Source of the DNA: Gemmatimonadaceae bacterium
GTDB lineage: Bacteria; Gemmatimonadota; Gemmatimonadetes; Gemmatimonadales; Gemmatimonadaceae
Reading direction: 5' to 3'
DNA length: 57,809 nucleotides
Assembly (NCBI GenBank): GCA_013817305.1
Contig: JACDCY010000006.1
Span: 1-57,809 of the forward strand
A program made the position numbers and the translations under genes. Positions 43,534 to 52,907 of the stretch are shown here, one piece after another. The notes beneath the pieces were generated by a model, which was given only the letters and a program-made list of their open reading frames with translations, had not been told where the DNA came from and searched no databases. Within the stretch, counting starts at the first letter, position 1. The number at the start of each line of letters is the position of its first letter.

Positions 43534-44708
43534 CTCGCCGCGGAGCCCGCCATCGATCGCGCCTTGGCCACGAGCGCGGGAAATACCTCGGTGACTCTTC
43601 GCACGCAATCGTCGGTCGTCAGGCAGCCGAGGCTCATTCGCACTACCGCGCCTGCGAGATCGGGGCGCACGCGCATCGCCTTGAGCACGTGCGAGCCGGA
43701 GACGCTGCCGCTCTGACACGCCGAGCCGCCTGACGCGGCGACTCCCTTGAGGTCGAGCGCCATGAGCAGCGACTCGCTGTCGGTGCCGGGAACCGAGATG
43801 CTGAGAATGTGCGGGGCGCGCGCGCTGTTGCGGCCGTGCACTACCGCGTCCGGCACGCGCTCCAGAATCGCCCGCTCAAGTTCATCGCGTAGCCGGCGCA
43901 ACCGCTCGTTTTCGTGCCCGCGCTCGGCCACGATCAGTTCCGCTGCCCGCGCGAGGCCGACGGCGGCCGCGACGTTTTCAGTGCCCGGCCGGCGGCCCCG
44001 GTCCTGGGATCCCCCATGCATCAACGGATCGATCGGCGTTCCGCGGCGAATGAACAGCGCCCCGATCCCCTTCGGCGCGCAGATCTTGTGGCCGGATAGC
44101 GACAGCACATCGAACTGCTGCCTGGACGCATCTATCTCCACCTTTCCGAACGCCTGCACGGCGTCGGTGTGAAAGATCGCGCCGGCTTCCTTGGCAAGCC
44201 GGGAGACTTCCGCGACCGGCTGGATGACGCCAGTCTCGTTGTTCACCCACATCATCGAGCACACGGCTACGTCGTCGCGCAGCACTCCGCGCGCCGACGC
44301 GACGTCGACGGATCCGTCGCCGGAAACGCTCAGCATGCGCACTTCGCCGCCTTCGGCCTCCACCTGGTGCACGGCGCCCAGCACCGCCTTGTGCTCGATC
44401 GGTGTGCTCACGCAGGCGGGGCGCCCCTTCTTCTGCATCGCCCGCCAGATGCCGAGCACCGCCATGTTGTCGGCTTCGGTCCCACCCGATGTGAAACAGA
44501 TCTCGTCGGTCTTTGCCCCGATCGTCCGTGCGAGGCGCTCCCGCGCTCCATCGAGGGCGGCGCGGGCCTCGCGCCCCCACCGGTGCGTGCTCGATGGATT
44601 GCCGAATCGCCGACCCAGGAACGGAGTCATTGCCTCGAGCACTTCTTCCCTGATGGGAGTCGTGGCGGCGTGGTCCAGATAAATGGGGTCGTGGGCGCTC
44701 GCGGGCAT
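43530..44708 (-). CDS. iscS: Cysteine desulfurase (NifS/IscS type)
   Basis: A 392-residue PLP enzyme turning cysteine into alanine plus enzyme-bound sulfur. Signatures: LDHAATTPI (11-19), His106 in IEHKAV, the PLP Lys208 in LSLSGHKICAPKG, RPGTEN, and the catalytic Cys331 in GSACQSGSVSGSH. The loop length around Cys331 is that of group I (IscS/NifS). With mnmA 2.4 kb away on the same strand, supply of sulfur for tRNA thiolation is likely; iron-sulfur cluster synthesis is also possible. No iscU or iscA is in view. It is divergent from the kinase gene. Confidence 0.93.
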   Translation of the reverse strand: MPASAHDPIYLDHAATTPIREEVLEAMTPFLGRRFGNPSSTHRWGREARAALDGARERLARTIGAKTDEICFTSGGTEADNMAVLGIWRAMQKKGRPACVSTPIEHKAVLGAVHQVEAEGGEVRMLSVSGDGSVDVASARGVLRDDVAVCSMMWVNNETGVIQPVAEVSRLAKEAGAIFHTDAVQAFGKVEIDASRQQFDVLSLSGHKICAPKGIGALFIRRGTPIDPLMHGGSQDRGRRPGTENVAAAVGLARAAELIVAERGHENERLRRLRDELERAILERVPDAVVHGRNSARAPHILSISVPGTDSESLLMALDLKGVAASGGSACQSGSVSGSHVLKAMRVRPDLAGAVVRMSLGCLTTDDCVRRVTEVFPALVAKARSMAGSAAS

Positions 44709-44795
44709 CGATGAAACTTACCACGGGAATCTTTGGCCATGCCGGGGCCACGCCATAAGTTTGGGCAACATGTTTACCTTTGGCGTGCGGGGCGG

Positions 44796-47792
44796 GTGAG
44801 CGACCTTCGGACGCTGGTCGGCGAGCTCTTCGTCGACGAGTATGAGATTGGGGAAGAGCTCGGCGGCGGCGGCATGAGCCGGCTGTTCCTCGCCCGGGAC
44901 ATCGTGCTCAAGCGGCAAGTCGTCATAAAGATCCTGCCGCCCGACCTTACGAGCGAGATGACCGCCGCGCGGTTCAAGCGCGAAGTAGAGGTCACCGCCC
45001 ACCTGCAGCACCCGCACATTCTGCCGATCATCGGCGGCGGCCAGCGCGGCCAGCTCCTGTACTACGTGATGCCGTACGTGCGCGGGGAATCGCTCCGCAT
45101 GCGGATGAAGCGCGAGGGGTCCCTCTCCGTCAGAGACTCGCTTCGGGTCATCCATGAGATTGCCGACGCGCTCGCGTACGCGCACTCGCACGAGGTCATC
45201 CACCGCGACATCAAGCCGGAGAACATTCTCCTGCAGGGCGAGCACGCCGTGCTCGCCGATTTCGGCATCGCGGCGGCGCTCGGGGGTGGCGGACCCGGCA
45301 GCGGCGAGAGGATCACGCGCACCGGCATGTCGATCGGCACGGTTGGGTACATGGCCCCGGAGCAGTCGTTCGAGTCCAACATCGACGCGCGCGCGGACAT
45401 TTACTCGCTGGGAGTCGTCGCCTTCGAGCTGCTCGCCGGTGCGTCGCCGTTCGGCGGGTCAACCACGCAGGCGATCCTTACCGCGCAGCTCACCGGCGAG
45501 CCGCCCAAGCTCGGCAAGCTGCGCCCCGAGGTTCCGCGCGGACTCGCGCAGGCCGTGGAGAAGGCGCTCTGCATCAAGCCGGAGGAGCGATTCCAGACGG
45601 CCGCCGAGTTTCGCGACGCCCTGGAGGGACCGGGCACACGAGTAAGACACCTTACGCTGCCCGCTGCTCCGCGCGTGCCGCGAAAGGTCGGGCGCATCGC
45701 CGTCGGCGGACTCCTTCTCGCTGCTGCCGCGTGGGGCGTGGTTTTGTACAAGAACGCGGCGCGCGAGCGGGCGCTCGCGCCGGAAGTCGTGCTGATCGCC
45801 ATCGCCCCGTTCGCAATCCGCGACCAGGATCTCGAGCTCTGGCGCGAAGGTATGGTTGACGTCATGTACCGCAACCTCGATGGCGCTGGACCATTGCAAG
45901 GCGTGCCGCCGACGGTCGCGATCCGGTCGTGGGGTAACGGCCGCCCGGACAGCATGTCCGCGCGCGAGTTCGGCGAGCGCACGCGGGCGGAGTACGTGAT
46001 CTTCGGCATGCTGGACGGCGCGCCGGGATCTTCGACGCTGAGCGGATCCTTGCTGCATCTCGCGTCCGGCGAGCTCACCGAGTACGAGTGGCGTGGGCCC
46101 CAGGTGGACCAGCTCGCCGAATCGCTCACCGTCGCGGTGCTCACGAAGCTCGGTACCAGGCATCACATCGGGGCGGTGCGTGACAGTCCCATGGCCCGCG
46201 CGTCGCCGCTGGCGCTCAAGGCCTTTCTCCAGGGTGAGCGGCATTACAGGCGCACGGCGTGGGACTCGGCGCTCGTCGCCTACTCGCGCGCGGCATCTCT
46301 GGACTCGACCTTCGCCCTTCCGTTCCGACGGCTGAGCTGGGTACTCGGTTGGACGACGAACGGCGCGGACTCCCTGACACGGGCGCACAGGTTCCGCGCA
46401 GGCGCGCTCAACCACGGGCTCGCCCCGCGCGACAGCTTGCTGATAACTGCGGATTCGATCATGGCTGCCAACTCGCAGTCGGCGGACATCAACTACTCGC
46501 TGGCGAAGCGGCTATTCGCGACGATCGATCAGGCGCTGCTGCGATACCCAAACGATCCCGAAGTGTGGTACGAGGCCGGCGAAGCTCGCGAGCATCATGG
46601 CTACGGCTCGGTGGCGAACGTCGGCGAGGCGGACATTTTCGCGACGTTCGATCGCGCCATCGCGCTCGACTCGTCGTTCAGTCCCGCTTATCTGCACGCC
46701 ATCGAATACGCTTTCCAGCTGTATGGTCGTGAGACAGGACTGCGGTACGCGCGCACTTATCTGGCGCGGCGCCCGACCGAGGCCGAGGCCGACGCGGTGC
46801 TTTTGCTCGAGGCGGTCACCGATCCGCGGCGATCGGCCAGCGACATCGAGCGGCTGTTAGCCGAGGCAACGCCCGTGGCCCTGTTCGACGCCTGGTCGAA
46901 GATTAGGCGCTGGGCCGGCGCGAGCGACTCGCCGCTGCGAATAATCACCGCGCTCTCCTCGAAGTTCGGCGACCATCCGGCGATTGAAGTCGCGCGCAGC
47001 ACCTATCTGCCCGCGCAGCTCGCCTACCTCGGCAGGTTTCGCGACGCTTACGACGCACTGGGCGATCGCCCGACGCCGCTGTACGCGGAGCTGGTTTGGC
47101 TGAACGCCGTTCCCGTTGACGCCGCGCGGACCGCCTACGCCCGGCTGCTGCGGGAGAATCCTGCCGGCGCGTCCTCCGCGCTGCCGTTCTGGGCCCGTAT
47201 GGGCGACACGACCTCCATCCGCACGTTCTCTCGAGCCGTCGCCGGGGCCGTTCCCGGGGTGAGTGCGCGCGCGTCGTCGTACGCGCGCTCCGCTGCCGAT
47301 GCGTACCTGTCGCTGGCGAGACGCGACACCGCCCGCGCGCTCGAGCAGTTCCGCGCGCTGGGTGACTCGCTCTGTGCCAGCTGCAAGATCGATCGGGCGG
47401 TGACGGCACAGCTCCTGGAGGCGCGCGGCTTTGCTGAGGAAGCGGGGAAGCTGCTGAACGTCCGGCTGTACTCTTGGCTGTCCCCCATGGAAGTCTGGGT
47501 CGCGGCGGAGCGGGGAAGATTGCTCGAGCGTTCGAGCGACGCGGCGGCGAAGGAGAGAGCTGCGGCCGGGTACAGGGTCGTGGCTGGCGCGTGGGCGCGC
47601 GGGGATCCGGCTGCGCGGGCGCTTGCCGCGGCCGGCCAGGCCGGACTTCGCCGCATGGGCGAGGCCTTAACTCTCGATTCACCGCCCCGGAAACTTTCCG
47701 CGCGGCAGTCACGTAACCCAATTAGGGGGGTTGTCGTCCTCGATCCTGAGTTGCGAGCCTTTCCCAAGCCACGTATGTTTGTTCGTCGGTAA
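44796..47792 (+). CDS. Membrane Ser/Thr protein kinase with TolB-like and TPR-like extracytoplasmic region
   Basis: A 998-residue kinase. Kinase domain about 16-275 with glycine loop LGGGGMSRLFLARD, Lys45 (VIKIL), Glu63, HRDIKPEN (Asp138) and ADFGIA (Asp155). One membrane helix at about 298-318, then a FlgO/TolB-N-like segment (IAPFAIRDQDLELWREGMVD), then a long helical repeat region suggestive of TPRs. This architecture is common in Gemmatimonadota and Acidobacteriota. The GTG at 44796 gives the usual short lead MSDLRTLVGELF; a TTG at 44733 would add 21 residues. The signal it senses is unknown. Confidence 0.88.
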   Translation: MSDLRTLVGELFVDEYEIGEELGGGGMSRLFLARDIVLKRQVVIKILPPDLTSEMTAARFKREVEVTAHLQHPHILPIIGGGQRGQLLYYVMPYVRGESLRMRMKREGSLSVRDSLRVIHEIADALAYAHSHEVIHRDIKPENILLQGEHAVLADFGIAAALGGGGPGSGERITRTGMSIGTVGYMAPEQSFESNIDARADIYSLGVVAFELLAGASPFGGSTTQAILTAQLTGEPPKLGKLRPEVPRGLAQAVEKALCIKPEERFQTAAEFRDALEGPGTRVRHLTLPAAPRVPRKVGRIAVGGLLLAAAAWGVVLYKNAARERALAPEVVLIAIAPFAIRDQDLELWREGMVDVMYRNLDGAGPLQGVPPTVAIRSWGNGRPDSMSAREFGERTRAEYVIFGMLDGAPGSSTLSGSLLHLASGELTEYEWRGPQVDQLAESLTVAVLTKLGTRHHIGAVRDSPMARASPLALKAFLQGERHYRRTAWDSALVAYSRAASLDSTFALPFRRLSWVLGWTTNGADSLTRAHRFRAGALNHGLAPRDSLLITADSIMAANSQSADINYSLAKRLFATIDQALLRYPNDPEVWYEAGEAREHHGYGSVANVGEADIFATFDRAIALDSSFSPAYLHAIEYAFQLYGRETGLRYARTYLARRPTEAEADAVLLLEAVTDPRRSASDIERLLAEATPVALFDAWSKIRRWAGASDSPLRIITALSSKFGDHPAIEVARSTYLPAQLAYLGRFRDAYDALGDRPTPLYAELVWLNAVPVDAARTAYARLLRENPAGASSALPFWARMGDTTSIRTFSRAVAGAVPGVSARASSYARSAADAYLSLARRDTARALEQFRALGDSLCASCKIDRAVTAQLLEARGFAEEAGKLLNVRLYSWLSPMEVWVAAERGRLLERSSDAAAKERAAAGYRVVAGAWARGDPAARALAAAGQAGLRRMGEALTLDSPPRKLSARQSRNPIRGVVVLDPELRAFPKPRMFVRR

Positions 47793-47851
47793 CTCTGGTG
47801 GCTCGTCTACCGGGTTCCCGCCTCTAACCTCGTACCCTTATGGAGAGCCTG

Positions 47852-48346
47852 ATGCGACGCTCGTTGATCACCCTGCTGGCCGCTGTTTTCGCGATGGCTT
47901 GTGCAGACATGCCGACTACGCCGTTGCTCACCGCAGCGGACGCGAGCTTCGATCGGGCTCCCGCTCCTGATTATCCGCCGCCGCCGTTCGCGGTTGTTGA
48001 TGGCTCCGCGTCCACGGAGCACGGCACTTTTTCGTTCACCGGGCATTTCTTTGCGAACAAGCCCGGTAACGTCGCGTGGCTCCAGTTCCAGAGCACCACG
48101 ACCGAGGGCGTGACTTTCAGCTCCAACGCACGAATCCAGAGCGTGAACGGCAAGGTGTCGGGTACCGGAACCATCGCGATCGGAGGCAACACGATCTACC
48201 TCCGCGACATCGAGACGTTCACGTACCAGACGTATCGCACGCCATCGAGATCGATCTCGTTCTCGGGCGGATCCATCCGCCAGGGTGGCGCTGTAGGGCC
48301 CAATGGCGGGGGTATAGATTGCTCCGAGGTCTGCTTCGACCAGTAG
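47852..48346 (+). CDS. Exported lipoprotein, unknown function
   Basis: A 164-residue protein with lipoprotein signal MRRSLITLLAAVFAMAC (Cys17). The mature part has a Pro/Tyr-rich start (YPPPP) and then beta strands (HGTFSFTGHFFANKPGN, SSNARIQSVNGKVSGTGTI); the end contains two cysteines (DCSEVC) that could form a disulfide. GGAGAG lies just upstream of the chosen ATG; an ATG at 47840 is less likely. It is followed by a strong terminator. The family is not recognised. Confidence 0.7.
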   Translation: MRRSLITLLAAVFAMACADMPTTPLLTAADASFDRAPAPDYPPPPFAVVDGSASTEHGTFSFTGHFFANKPGNVAWLQFQSTTTEGVTFSSNARIQSVNGKVSGTGTIAIGGNTIYLRDIETFTYQTYRTPSRSISFSGGSIRQGGAVGPNGGGIDCSEVCFDQ

Positions 48347-48386
48347 GGTAGTACGGGTCGGTAACCGGCTTACCAGCGATTGAAGA

Positions 48387-48416
48387 AGGCGCCCGCTTCG
48401 GCGGGCGCCTTTTTTT
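48387..48416 (+). terminator. Rho-independent terminator with UUCG loop
   Basis: Perfect 10-bp stem AGGCGCCCGC/GCGGGCGCCT closed by a TTCG tetraloop and followed by seven T. It ends the lipoprotein gene. Confidence 0.95.
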
Positions 48417-48463
48417 GTCTGTTGGACGCTAAAACTCGTCGATTCAGACGCGCTCGCGGCCGC

Positions 48464-49216
48464 TCAGCCGCTGACGAACATCTCTCCGCGCGCTTCCCAC
48501 AGCTTCGGGAAAAATCTCTGGCTCACCGTCTTGGCGAGGTAGCGCGCCCCGAGAGTTCCGCCGGTGCCGCCCGTGCCCAGCCCGATGACACGCTCCACAA
48601 GCTGCACGTGCTTGAACCGCCACTCGGCGAAGCCCTGCTCGTACTCGAGAAACGCTTCCGCCAGAAAGAAAAGCGTGGTCGGACCTGGCCCGACGTATAG
48701 CTGCTTCACGCTGGTCCCTTCATGCTCGATCAAGCCGAGCAGGTGATCCTGCAACGTTGGCTGATCGAGATATTTCTTCACCTGCTCGGGAACCGGGCCG
48801 TGCGCCTCGAGCGCCGCGATGAAGTGCGGCTCGCGCAGCCCTGATGCGGCTTCGATCGCGCGGAACTGCACGCTCTGCGATCCGCTGGAAGTGCCGAGGA
48901 AGCTGCGGAACTGGAGAAAGTGCTGCGGGGGCAACAATTCGAGCGACGAGAGCTGGCTCGAGACGATCCGCATCATCGCGTTGAGCCTGCCCACGTGCCA
49001 GAGCGCGCGCTGAGCATCAAACTTCGCCAGCGAGGCCACCACCGCGTCCAGCTCGTGCAGGATCACCTTGAACCAGAGCTCGCTGGCCTGGTGCACGATG
49101 ATGAACAGCAGCTCGTCCGGATGGACCGGCTGCGAGCGCGGGCGCTGGAGCGAGAGCAGCTCGTCGAGCGCGAGATACGACGGGTAACTCACACCGTCGG
49201 GCGTGGCTTCGCTCAA
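48464..49216 (-). CDS. kynA: Tryptophan 2,3-dioxygenase
   Basis: A 250-residue heme dioxygenase converting L-tryptophan to N-formylkynurenine. Family features: LLFIIVHQASELWFKVILHEL with His42, QFRSFLGTSSGSQS, the heme-ligand His203 in EWRFKHVQLVERVIG, and GTGGTGGTLGARYL. It is somewhat shorter than many homologues at the N-terminus. The start is TTG and overlaps the bshB1 stop (TTGA); GAGG lies upstream. No other kynurenine-pathway gene is in the window, so the pathway is inferred from this enzyme only. Confidence 0.93.
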   Translation of the reverse strand: MSEATPDGVSYPSYLALDELLSLQRPRSQPVHPDELLFIIVHQASELWFKVILHELDAVVASLAKFDAQRALWHVGRLNAMMRIVSSQLSSLELLPPQHFLQFRSFLGTSSGSQSVQFRAIEAASGLREPHFIAALEAHGPVPEQVKKYLDQPTLQDHLLGLIEHEGTSVKQLYVGPGPTTLFFLAEAFLEYEQGFAEWRFKHVQLVERVIGLGTGGTGGTLGARYLAKTVSQRFFPKLWEARGEMFVSG

Positions 49217-49932
49217 AACGTTGGGACCTCGAGCGCGCCGATGTCGTCCGCCCGCATCGTCTCCGTCGTATAGTACGCCTCACCGTACCGACAGCGGATC
49301 ATCGAGCCGTAGTGCGCCGCGTGGTGCCGCACGATGTCGTACAGCGAGTCGCCATTGGGGTACACCTCGCCCGCCTGCGTCACGCCCTCGAACTGCGACG
49401 CGTAGCAGCGGATCGCATCCAGCTTCCGCTCGAACACGTCTGTGATATCGACCACGAACGTCGGCTTGGCGAAATCCTCGCGGTGCGTCACGGCGTGTAT
49501 AATTTTCCGCGGTCGGTGTGCCGGGGTTCCCGGCTCGACCTTGGCAAGGCCGGCCACGAAGCAGGCATCGCGTATGAGCTGAGCGCTCACGTGGTGATCG
49601 GGATGGCGCCCTCCCAGCGCTGGCGCGATCACGATGGACGGCTTGAACTTTCTGATCGCCACCGCCAATCGCGCGCGTGTCTCGGGAGTGTTCACTATTC
49701 CCGCGTCAGGCAAACCAAGATTCTCGCGAGCGGCGAGGCCCATCACCATCGCTGCCTGCTCGGCTTCCGCCGCGCGCGTTTCGGCCGAGCCTCGGGTGCC
49801 GAGCTCGCCGGCCGTGAGGTCGATCACCGCGATGGTACGGCCCATCGATTTCGCCTTCATGAGCGCACCGGCGCATGAGAGCTCCACGTCGTCGCGGTGG
49901 GCGGCAATGGCAAGGATGTCTATTTCAGGCAC
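49213..49932 (-). CDS. bshB1: Bacillithiol biosynthesis deacetylase BshB1
   Basis: A 239-residue zinc deacetylase that removes acetyl from GlcNAc-malate in bacillithiol synthesis. Motifs: AHRDDVELSCAG with His12, Asp14 and Asp15, IDLTAGELGTRGSAETR (typical BshB1), and HPDHH with His113/His114. The GTG start is chosen because the protein then begins with PEIDILAIAAHRDD as in homologues; the open frame upstream has no similarity. bshA and bshC are not in the window. Its coupling to tryptophan dioxygenase is by four-base overlap. Confidence 0.92.
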   Translation of the reverse strand: MPEIDILAIAAHRDDVELSCAGALMKAKSMGRTIAVIDLTAGELGTRGSAETRAAEAEQAAMVMGLAARENLGLPDAGIVNTPETRARLAVAIRKFKPSIVIAPALGGRHPDHHVSAQLIRDACFVAGLAKVEPGTPAHRPRKIIHAVTHREDFAKPTFVVDITDVFERKLDAIRCYASQFEGVTQAGEVYPNGDSLYDIVRHHAAHYGSMIRCRYGEAYYTTETMRADDIGALEVPTF

Positions 49933-49990
49933 GCGGGGAATGTAGATGATGCGATGAGGTTCGCGGCAGGAGCGGTCCGAATCTGGGCAT

Positions 49991-50371
49991 TTACCCCTGG
50001 GCGTCCAGTTGAGCCAGCAGCCGCTTCGGAGCAGTACGGCGGTAAGCATCGCGCAGCAGCTCGTTAACCTCGGTCCAGGCCGGCCGCTTATCGAGCCACA
50101 TGCCAACCCAGCCGCTCACCCCGACATACGGAGGAACGAAAAAGCGATCCGCGTCATGCTGCACCATCAGCGCTTGGCTGCTGCGCGCGGCCTTTATCCA
50201 GACGGCGGCGCGGCCTGCCCCGTGGTGATTTCCCGCGCTCGCGTACATGGCGAACAGCTTGTTTCGGACGCGGAACGTCGGCTCCCCCCACGCGACGGCC
50301 TCGTGTGCTTCGGGAAGTGCGAGGCAAAGCGCGCGTACGCGCGCCAGCGGATCGCCGCGCCTCGCCGTCAT
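49991..50371 (-). CDS. MmcQ/YjbR family protein
   Basis: A 126-residue single-domain protein of the CyaY-like YjbR fold. Typical blocks: LCLALPEAHEAVAWGEPTFRV near the N-terminus, AVWIKAARSSQALMVQHDADRFFVPPYVG in the middle, and VNELLRDAYRRTAPKRL at the end. Members were proposed to bind DNA, but the role is unsettled. Its start overlaps the stop of the upstream permease gene by four bases, so it is the last gene of the export operon. Confidence 0.88.
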   Translation of the reverse strand: MTARRGDPLARVRALCLALPEAHEAVAWGEPTFRVRNKLFAMYASAGNHHGAGRAAVWIKAARSSQALMVQHDADRFFVPPYVGVSGWVGMWLDKRPAWTEVNELLRDAYRRTAPKRLLAQLDAQG

Positions 50372-51645
50372 TCGTATCGCAGCGCTTCGATGGGATCCAG
50401 CCTCGCTGCCCGTCTCGCGGGGAGCAATCCGAACACGATCCCAATCCCGACGGACACCGCGACCGCGATCATCGTGATTCCGAACGGCACCGGCGAATCC
50501 ACCTTGAGGATGGCGGTCACGAGCTTGGCGAGCCCCAATCCCATGAGTATGCCGAGTACTCCGCCGATTCCGGTGAGGGTGGCCGCCTCGATAAGAAACT
50601 GGAGCAGGATCTCGCGCCTCGTTGCGCCGATGGCTTTGCGCACCCCGATCTCGCGCGTGCGGTTGGTCACCGACACCATCATGATCGCCATGACGCCGAT
50701 GCCGCCGACCAGAAGCGCGACGCTGGACAGCACGATCATGACGAGGAAGAACGCGCCGGTCAGCTTGTTGAACACGTCGAGCACCTGATCCTGCGTGATC
50801 ACGTCGAAGGAGTTCTGCGCGCCGGGCCTGAGGCCGCGCATCTCACGCATGGCAACGATCACTTCTTCCTGAATCGCGGCGACGCTCGCGCCTTCCTTCG
50901 GCTTCACAGGGATAAAGAGCGCGTTGGTCTTGTCGTACGTGAACTGGTGGTCGAGCATCCGAAAGGGAATGATCGCGACGTTGGCCGACCCGGGGGGCGC
51001 GAAGATATTGCCGGGCGGGTGGTAGATCCCGATCACCTCAGCCGGCCTGCCGCTCAGCCTGACCGTACGCCCGATGGGATCGATCTGCCCGAACACCTTC
51101 CCGGCATAATCCTCGTGCAGCACCACCACAGCCGATCCGCGCGTAAGCTCGCTGCGCGCGAACCAGCGCCCCGCGGTCAGCTCGCCGCCCTGGATCTCCG
51201 TGAATCCATCGTCGGCGCCGGTGATAACTCCGTTCTGCGTGCGCACCCCCTGAAACTCGATGCGTCCGAATGCCTGCCCCCAGATCGCCGCGTAATGCAC
51301 GCCCGGGATCTGCCTGATGCGCTGCGCCTCGCGCTCGCTCAGGTCGGGGCGGATCCGGATCCACGCCGGGAGCCTGTCGGGATTGACCGGGGTCTGCGAG
51401 AAAACCTTCACGACATAGAAAGTCGACGGCCCCGCGATCTCCACCGTGCGCACTATCTGATCGCCGATCCCTTTGACGATCGTGGCCATCGCCATCACGG
51501 TGCCCACGCCGATCACAACGCCCAGAATCGTCAGGCCGGAGCGCAGCTTGTTGGCGCGAAGCGTGTCGAAGGCGAGAGCGAAGTTGTCTACGACGAGGTC
51601 CGCGAACCAGCCCTGCGTGGCGGTATCTCTCTTCTTTCTCGTCAT
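50368..51645 (-). CDS. MacB/FtsX-type ABC transporter permease (A type, copy 2)
   Basis: A 425-residue permease: N-terminal membrane helix (RSGLTILGVVIGVGTVMAM), a periplasmic MacB_PCD domain (about 55-290), and three C-terminal helices with the FtsX signature VTNRTREIGVRKAIGA. It should dimerise with the neighbouring permease and use the ATPase at 56666-57478, as no other ATPase is near. Overlaps of four bases link it to yjbR and to the next permease. It pairs best by look with the permease at 54157-55425. Confidence 0.9.
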   Translation of the reverse strand: MTRKKRDTATQGWFADLVVDNFALAFDTLRANKLRSGLTILGVVIGVGTVMAMATIVKGIGDQIVRTVEIAGPSTFYVVKVFSQTPVNPDRLPAWIRIRPDLSEREAQRIRQIPGVHYAAIWGQAFGRIEFQGVRTQNGVITGADDGFTEIQGGELTAGRWFARSELTRGSAVVVLHEDYAGKVFGQIDPIGRTVRLSGRPAEVIGIYHPPGNIFAPPGSANVAIIPFRMLDHQFTYDKTNALFIPVKPKEGASVAAIQEEVIVAMREMRGLRPGAQNSFDVITQDQVLDVFNKLTGAFFLVMIVLSSVALLVGGIGVMAIMMVSVTNRTREIGVRKAIGATRREILLQFLIEAATLTGIGGVLGILMGLGLAKLVTAILKVDSPVPFGITMIAVAVSVGIGIVFGLLPARRAARLDPIEALRYE

Positions 51646-52883
51646 TCGGCGCGCAGCGCGGTGATTGGATCGAGCTTCGCCGCGCGCGCGGCGGGATACA
51701 CGCCGAAGATGATCCCAACTCCAGCTCCGAGCGACAACGATGCGATTACCGACCAGAGCGTGACGCGGGCTGGCAGGGGAGACAGCGCGCTGATCGTCGC
51801 GGCCAGCATCCAGCCCACGAAGATTCCCCCCGCGCCCCCCAGGGTGGAGAGCATGATCGCCTCGGCGAGGAACTGCCGCCGGATGTCACGCGCCCTGGCG
51901 CCAGACGATTTTCGGATCCCGATCTCGCGCGTGCGCTCGTTCACCGCGACGAGCATGATGTTCATGATCACGATCCCGCCCACCACGACTCCGATGGTCA
52001 CCAGCGCCGGCACCACGGCGAACAGAACCCTGGTGAGGTTCTGCCAGAAGGACACGAGCGCGTCGCTCGTCTCCACGTTGAAGTCGTTTTCGTCACCGGG
52101 GCGGAGGCGATGTGCAATCCGCATCGCGGCCTCAGCGCGCTGCATTCCAGGCCTCACGAGATCGGCGGTCGGCATTTTCACGGAGACAGTGGTAGTCAAC
52201 CGCCGCCCGTAGATCATCTCGAACACGGGTAGCGGAAGCAGCACGAATCCGTCGAACGATTGCCCGAGCACGCGACCTTTTTTGGCAATTACCCCGACAA
52301 CCTCGAAGCGATGGTTCTGAACGCGTATCTGCTGGCCTACCGCGTCCACGCTCTCGAACAGCTTCTCGGCTACGTCGGCGCCGATCACGGCCACGCGGCG
52401 CTTGTCGCGGATGTCCAGATCGCTCAGCGGGCGGCCGCTCGTGAAGGCGTAGTCCTGCACTAACTGGTATGGCGCGGTCACCCCGAAGATCGTCACGTCC
52501 CCGATCTTCCGGTTGCGCCATGCGACATCGTTGATGGGGGTCGGCCAGCCGGATTGGCGGCTGACAGCGGACGCACCGGGGAGTGCCGCAGCCACCGCCG
52601 CCGCGTCACTCTCGTTGATGCGCGGGCGTCGCTGGAGCCTCCGCATCTCCTCGTCGTCGAAGAGCCCGAGGTTTATCGGCGTGCGCCTTACCTGGAAGGT
52701 GTTCTGACCGATCAGAGCGTTGGAGATGTTCTCCGTCACGTACGCGTTCATCCCCTGGATGATCGCGATCACGGCGACCAGGAACGTGACCGAGACGATG
52801 ATCCCGAGCGTGGTGAAGAACGAGCGCAGCTTATTGGCGCGGATCTGCGCGAGCGCCGTGGCCAGTACGTCGGCGAAGCTCAT
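51642..52883 (-). CDS. MacB/FtsX-type ABC transporter permease (B type, copy 2)
   Basis: A 413-residue permease with N-terminal helix (FFTTLGIIVSVTFLVAVIAI), periplasmic domain beginning with LIGQNTFQVRRTPI, and C-terminal helices with VNERTREIGIRKSSGAR. It shares the LIG-NTFQ-RR-P string with the permease at 55426-56661, which marks it as the B-type partner. Upstream of its ATG is a structured, repeat-rich spacer rather than another gene, so it may be expressed from its own promoter. Confidence 0.9.
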   Translation of the reverse strand: MSFADVLATALAQIRANKLRSFFTTLGIIVSVTFLVAVIAIIQGMNAYVTENISNALIGQNTFQVRRTPINLGLFDDEEMRRLQRRPRINESDAAAVAAALPGASAVSRQSGWPTPINDVAWRNRKIGDVTIFGVTAPYQLVQDYAFTSGRPLSDLDIRDKRRVAVIGADVAEKLFESVDAVGQQIRVQNHRFEVVGVIAKKGRVLGQSFDGFVLLPLPVFEMIYGRRLTTTVSVKMPTADLVRPGMQRAEAAMRIAHRLRPGDENDFNVETSDALVSFWQNLTRVLFAVVPALVTIGVVVGGIVIMNIMLVAVNERTREIGIRKSSGARARDIRRQFLAEAIMLSTLGGAGGIFVGWMLAATISALSPLPARVTLWSVIASLSLGAGVGIIFGVYPAARAAKLDPITALRAE

Positions 52884-52907
52884 GCCGCAAATATGCTGGT
52901 CGGGGCC

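Noticed and set aside
44761-44790. TTGGGC...TACCTT as a kinase promoter
   Set aside because: The hexamers are weak and the spacing does not fit; not supported enough to annotate.
49933-50106. 58-residue extension of BshB1
   Set aside because: Cys/Arg-rich and unlike the family N-terminus; the GTG start gives standard length.
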